Below the pieces are notes generated by a model. It did not search any database. It saw only the letters and a program-made list of their open reading frames with translations, and had not been told where the DNA came from. The position numbers and the translations under genes are program-made. A stretch of DNA of 64,000 bases from Gerris lacustris (lineage: Eukaryota; Arthropoda; Insecta; Hemiptera; Gerridae): NCBI GenBank assembly GCA_951217055.1, contig OX578280.1:11286271-11350270 (forward strand), in the 5' to 3' direction. This document shows, one piece after another, positions 60,302-64,000 of the stretch (its first letter is position 1; every line of letters begins with the position of its first letter).

Positions 60302-60762
60302 TATTTTTACCTTTTTCTTACCTAAAGGAAAAAATATTGTTTTCAACCCCAAATTTCGAAACCGATACTTCAACAGAATAATCCGGTTTAACCATTCAAG
60401 ACGATTTGTTTTGAATGGTTTTTAGATGAATGTCTGTCTAGTATGTGTCTGTCTGTCTGTGTCACAAATAATTCCCACAGTTTTTAAGCTAGAGAGTTGT
60501 AATTTGGTACAAAAATCAGTTCTTATAAGTAGTTGTGCTGCCCGAAACCATCCTACGTCCACAAGGTGCCATTTGTGGCGGCAATACCGTGATCCGGGAG
60601 GTGGGGGCAGCTGGACACAGTTTGTCGTCCTCATTCTACTCCTCAAAACAATGGCTTGCCAGCATAATGGTCAGGGCAATCGGTTAGACAATTGGATTAA
60701 AGTTTTCTCAAATATACAATAATTTAATACCAGTAAACTGTCTTCTGATAATTGTCTTAACA
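60302..60762 (+). repeat. Partial (GTCY)n-type element with hairpin
   Basis: At 60391-60421 AACCATTCAA and its inverse TTGAATGGTT form a hairpin, followed by GTCTGTCTGTCTGTG near 60448 and a TTGTAATTTGGTACAAAA phrase. This looks like one end of another DINE-like family, with no second copy in the window to define it. Frames on both strands are not supported. Confidence 0.45.
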
Positions 60763-60957
60763 ATTGGCCGAGTGGTTAGCGCAATCGACTCTGAAACCAA
60801 GGTCTAAACTCCAGTTATGAGTTCAAATCCCAGAGAGGTGAGACATGTTTCACACTGATGATATTATCATCGAGTAGATGAGTGAAGTGGCCAGATTACC
60901 CCCGTCCTGTAATGACCTAGGATATTAAACGGGATTAAAAAAAAATTAAAAACAAAT
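60763..60957 (+). mobile_element. tRNA-headed SINE (family M)
   Basis: GGCCGAGTGGTTAGCGCAAT is an A-box-like tRNA head and GAGTTCAAATCCC a B-box-like segment, the spacing resembling a Ser/Leu-type tRNA. A body follows (GGTGAGACATGTTTCACACT) with an A-rich tail. A diverged copy is at 48.67 kb. Confidence 0.8.
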
Positions 60958-61031
60958 TGGCCTAGTATAAACCCGGCATAATAATGATTATGTAGCCATT
61001 GCGATCAATCCCAAAATTACATCCTGATCGG

Positions 61032-61322
61032 CAGTGGCGTAGGAATTCATTTCTGACGGGTTGGCTCCACTAAGGGGAGGGTACATACTCTTTGTCAGTG
61101 CTCGATTTCTAGAAATTAAGGTGCCAGACTACAACCTACCCACTCTCTACCCATTTTTCTAATTTTGGAAAATAATCGTTCAAAAACAGCATTTTAAGCA
61201 GTTTTAGACATAAACCCATGTACGAATTTTTTTTTATTTGTAATTTTATAGCCCCTTCAAATCTGACGGGGGGGGGGGGAGCTCAAGCCCGTTAGCCCCC
61301 CACCCCCGTTCCTACGCCACTG
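61032..61322. mobile_element. hAT MITE with perfect target duplication
   Basis: Perfect 14-bp terminal repeats CAGTGGCGTAGGAA. The flanking 8-mer CTGATCGG is identical at 61024-61031 and 61323-61330. 291 bp, non-coding, with a G-run near the right end. The perfect duplication suggests a recent insertion. Confidence 0.95.
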
Positions 61323-61330
61323 CTGATCGG

Positions 61331-61820
61331 TACAATATTTGGTTAATATTAAAACTGGATAGCAGTCCTAACTGATGTATTAATCGGGACGTAGAAAAAA
61401 AAGTAACCAAATCCCACATTAATATTTGAGATGTGTACAAACTTAACGTATTCCGTGAAATAATATCAGGTAAATATTTCGTTATTCATAATTTTAAATT
61501 TACATATTCGTATTACATTTTCTCGGAATGTCATGTTGTCTGAGAATTAACTAAGCAATAAACACCGACCATAAAACAGAACCATAAAAATTAATTTTCT
61601 TTTCATATAATTTAATTCGCAACGTAATAATATTTTATTACTGAACACATAATTCTTCAGTGATAAAAGAGTCAATTTAATGGGTATAATAAAAAGCAAT
61701 AATATGAGAATAAATCGATTATAGTATATTAATAAAACATAACACAGGCAACTTCTAGCAATTAAAATATGGCGATGCATATTTAAAGTGAAAATAACAT
61801 GTTTATGATTAAAAGTGCGA
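61331..61820. other. AT-rich, no gene recognised
   Basis: The 77-codon minus frame at 61547-61780 is Leu/Ile-rich from AT bias and has no recognisable domain. Confidence 0.45.
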
Positions 61821-61904
61821 TAAGGCCTCTTTCACACGAGGCAACTTAGTGCGAAATTTTAGCGCTAAAATTGCAATATTGGCGGTAAAAAGCACAGTAG
61901 TCAT

Positions 61905-62171
61905 AAAAAGTTATACATATATTTGTAATCTCCTCTTCAGTAGCTTTCATTTGATACCCATCTCGAAAATTTAAAAAAAGAGCTTTGAACATTTTTGCGC
62001 ATTACGCATGCGCATATTAAATGTTTAACATTTCTATATTTTTCCTATGTGTGGTCAAAAAGTCAAAAAATCTCTAGCGTGAATGGTTCTGGGGATATGA
62101 ACCAAAATACGACGGACAGACACATCACCCTCGGCTTTAAGGAATTCGAGGATGATCTACGAAACCCTAAA
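61905..62171 (-). mobile_element. Family J fragment inside the Harbinger element
   Basis: Matches the 44.6-44.9 kb part of J: AGTAGCTTTCATTTGATACC, TTACGCATGCGCA, GACGGACAGACACATCACCC, and the end CTACGAAACCCTAAAAA. It abuts the transposase fragment directly. Confidence 0.8.
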
Positions 62172-62335
62172 AAGAGGAAATCTAGTCGAAGAATGTTGTT
62201 TCATCCCTTGCTAGAGAATCGGGAAATTGGCGCTTTGTCACAATTATATTATACGAAACTACTAAGCCTCGAGGATACATTATTTAATTTAATTGGAAGA
62301 AAAAGTAGAATCCAAATGGAACAAGTGTGCCAGTT
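62172..62335 (+). pseudogene. HARBI1-like transposase N-terminal fragment
   Basis: The reading contains RRMLFHPLLENREIGA, then LYYTKLL and an LEDTLFNLIGRKSR segment. It resembles the N-terminal opening of PIF/Harbinger transposases (a basic-aromatic motif, HP-LL, a small-residue turn, then an Arg-Met helix, here changed to GRKS). It lacks a start codon because the J fragment interrupts it, and the catalytic DDE region is absent. It normally acts with a Myb/MADF-like partner, none of which is in this element. Confidence 0.7.
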
Positions 62336-62717
62336 GACTCAACTAAGTTGACTCGTGTGAAGGGCCTAATGCCTTGTAGTGTCTTTTTAGTTGAATCAAC
62401 TAGTTAGGATGAGAACGCGAGCGGCACATGTGCCTGGTCTCCTAGTCGCCTGGGCGGACGAGTTGACTCGTGTGAAGGGGTTCGGGCGATTCCTTAACAT
62501 TTGCTAACCGGCTACACTCCTTTTCTACCGCCAGTCAACTAGTTGAATCAACTAAGTAGCCTCGTGTGAAAGAGGCCTAATGCTCTAAACTCGAAAATAA
62601 GACTCAATTATAAAAATAACTAATTAGAATTTTGCTGCCATTCTATTGGTTAAAACTTAAAACACACGAATACAATTATTGGTTCTATTATCAAAGGTCT
62701 CTCTTGATAGCAAATTG

Positions 62718-62873
62718 GGTACTTCTTTAGATAGTTACTCCCCTATGTTTTTTATAATATTAATAAGACTAAATAACTATTAAGACAAAGGGATGTTTAG
62801 TCCAATATACTTTAGGACAAAGGGATATCATACTTCTGTTTTTACAAGGGAAGTAACAGTCTAAAGAAGAGGT
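62718..62873 (+). mobile_element. Family E element, truncated
   Basis: Left end GGTACTTCTTTAGATAGTTA and the conserved body, ending after the first inner arm (AACAGTCTAAAGAAGA). The right half hairpin is missing. Confidence 0.8.
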
Positions 62874-63640
62874 TGAGCCTAGATAGCTGGGCAGATTTAA
62901 ATTGAATTTAACATACCTACATTACTTCCAGAAAAATCATATCCCATAAAATCCTAAACATTGTGAAAAATAATCTCAAAAACAGTTTCGACTATTTTGA
63001 TTTTATAAATCTATTTTATACGCTCGCCTGTTCATGCAGTATTATTCAATAATGTAATTGCAGGCTTGTAGTTCTCACCTGTCAATAGACAGCTAGCTAG
63101 GCCTTGGCTTTGTGGATCATCTTTTTTTATATTATTGCAGCCTCGTTAAGCTCGCCTGTCTAGACAGCATTTAGAAATAGTTTAGTTTAATTATCATTAT
63201 TTGGCTCGCTAAGCTCGCCTGATTATACAGCACTTATGGATCATCCTATTAATATATTAGGATTTATCAATGGTAGAATTATTCATTTATCAAAATTATT
63301 ATCCGTTACAAGAAGTTATTATATAATTATCTGATGAAAGAAAAAGACGCATAATTCATAATTTATCCCTCATTGCTGTGTATTGTTTAATAACAAAACC
63401 AAAAAAAAACAAAAACCTAGGGGACCCTCATACACTCATAACAAACCATATCAGAACCATATATCTGACATGTAGTTACTATCAGACGACTGACATAACT
63501 CCTCCGCACACGCTACCAGTATGAATGAAAGGTCGTAAACACGAACTATCTTACGTAATAAAGCCCACTGAAAATAAATAAGTACAAATGTAATAAAATA
63601 CGCATTACAAAATCATAGACTAAAGGAAAGAGCAAGAATA
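62874..63640. other. No gene; short dispersed phrase
   Basis: The phrase GCTCGCCTG followed by an inverse-like CAG box occurs three times at about 63023, 63152 and 63214. No gene recognised. Confidence 0.45.

Positions 63641-64000
<360 letters not shown>

Larger units (their letters stand above)
61824..62577. mobile_element. PIF/Harbinger element with TAA target duplication
   Basis: Terminal repeats GGCCTCTTTCACACGAGGC, with TAA at 61821-61823 and 62578-62580, the 3-bp type expected for PIF/Harbinger. A HARBI1-like fragment lies inside (next entries), and a family J piece has inserted upstream of it. A second right-end-like copy (GACTCGTGTGAAGGGCCTAA) lies at about 62351-62370. Confidence 0.85.

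Noticed and set aside
60763..60850. Possible tRNA-Ser/Leu gene
   Set aside because: The stems do not close, and it is followed by a SINE body and A-rich tail with a related copy at 48.7 kb.

Overview
The window reads as eukaryotic, AT-rich intergenic or intronic DNA, most likely from an arthropod and plausibly an insect. I cannot name the species. The evidence is a Jockey-type non-LTR retrotransposon, mariner-type, hAT and PIF/Harbinger DNA elements, seven long (AT)n arrays, and many elements carrying a (GTCY)n microsatellite like insect DINE-1/mini-me elements. I see no complete host protein-coding gene, no intact tRNA or rRNA gene, no operon and no CRISPR array. Two short minus-strand islands with splice-site-like borders (near 38.3 kb and 41.6 kb) are the only candidates for host exons, and both are weak.

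Layout. 1-5.7 kb: two minisatellites, a (GTCY)n element (family A) and a hAT remnant with a broken ZBED5/SCAND3-like transposase tail. 6.2-14.6 kb: family E fold-back elements (one with its inner hairpin tandemly amplified), a head-to-tail array of hairpin-ended cassettes (family F) and a family A copy split by a family B copy. 14.9-15.5 kb: a 576-bp palindromic element. 17-18.5 kb: a second amplified family E array joined to family C. 20.2-22.2 kb: family A, then joined cassettes F and G. 23.5-29.6 kb: a 6-kb hAT-like element with a perfect 8-bp target duplication, interrupted by a 4.58-kb Jockey-clade retrotransposon (ORF1 intact, ORF2 frameshifted). 29.7-30.3 kb: a TIR element with a MADF-domain fragment. 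31.4-32.9 kb: head-to-tail family C copies. 34.5-38.2 kb: a large inverted repeat (family I) and a tandemly duplicated TIR element (family H). 40-41.4 kb: cassettes F and G again. 43.4-45.7 kb: J inside B inside C, then a perfect 8 x 30-bp minisatellite. 46.6-54.4 kb: more B, A, I, H and E copies. 55-64 kb: a 5S-like fragment, two mariner-type palindromes, a tRNA-headed SINE, a hAT MITE with perfect target duplication and a Harbinger element with a HARBI1-like fragment.

Two themes stand out. First, families A, B, C and J share no obvious sequence outside a short core, yet all have the same plan: a 5' subterminal inverted repeat, (GTCY)n, a CCAAATTT-type core, a 3' subterminal inverted repeat and a 3' hairpin. 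That is the plan known for non-autonomous Helentron elements (HINE/DINE-1), and these copies insert into one another. Second, cassettes F and G each end in a long imperfect hairpin followed by CTATT, begin with ATCT, lie head to tail, and F carries the start of a protein that resembles the N-terminal region of Crypton-type tyrosine recombinases. This is the best candidate here for something undescribed. Family names A-P are labels made for this report. All similarity statements come from reading by eye, and no alignment or database search was run.
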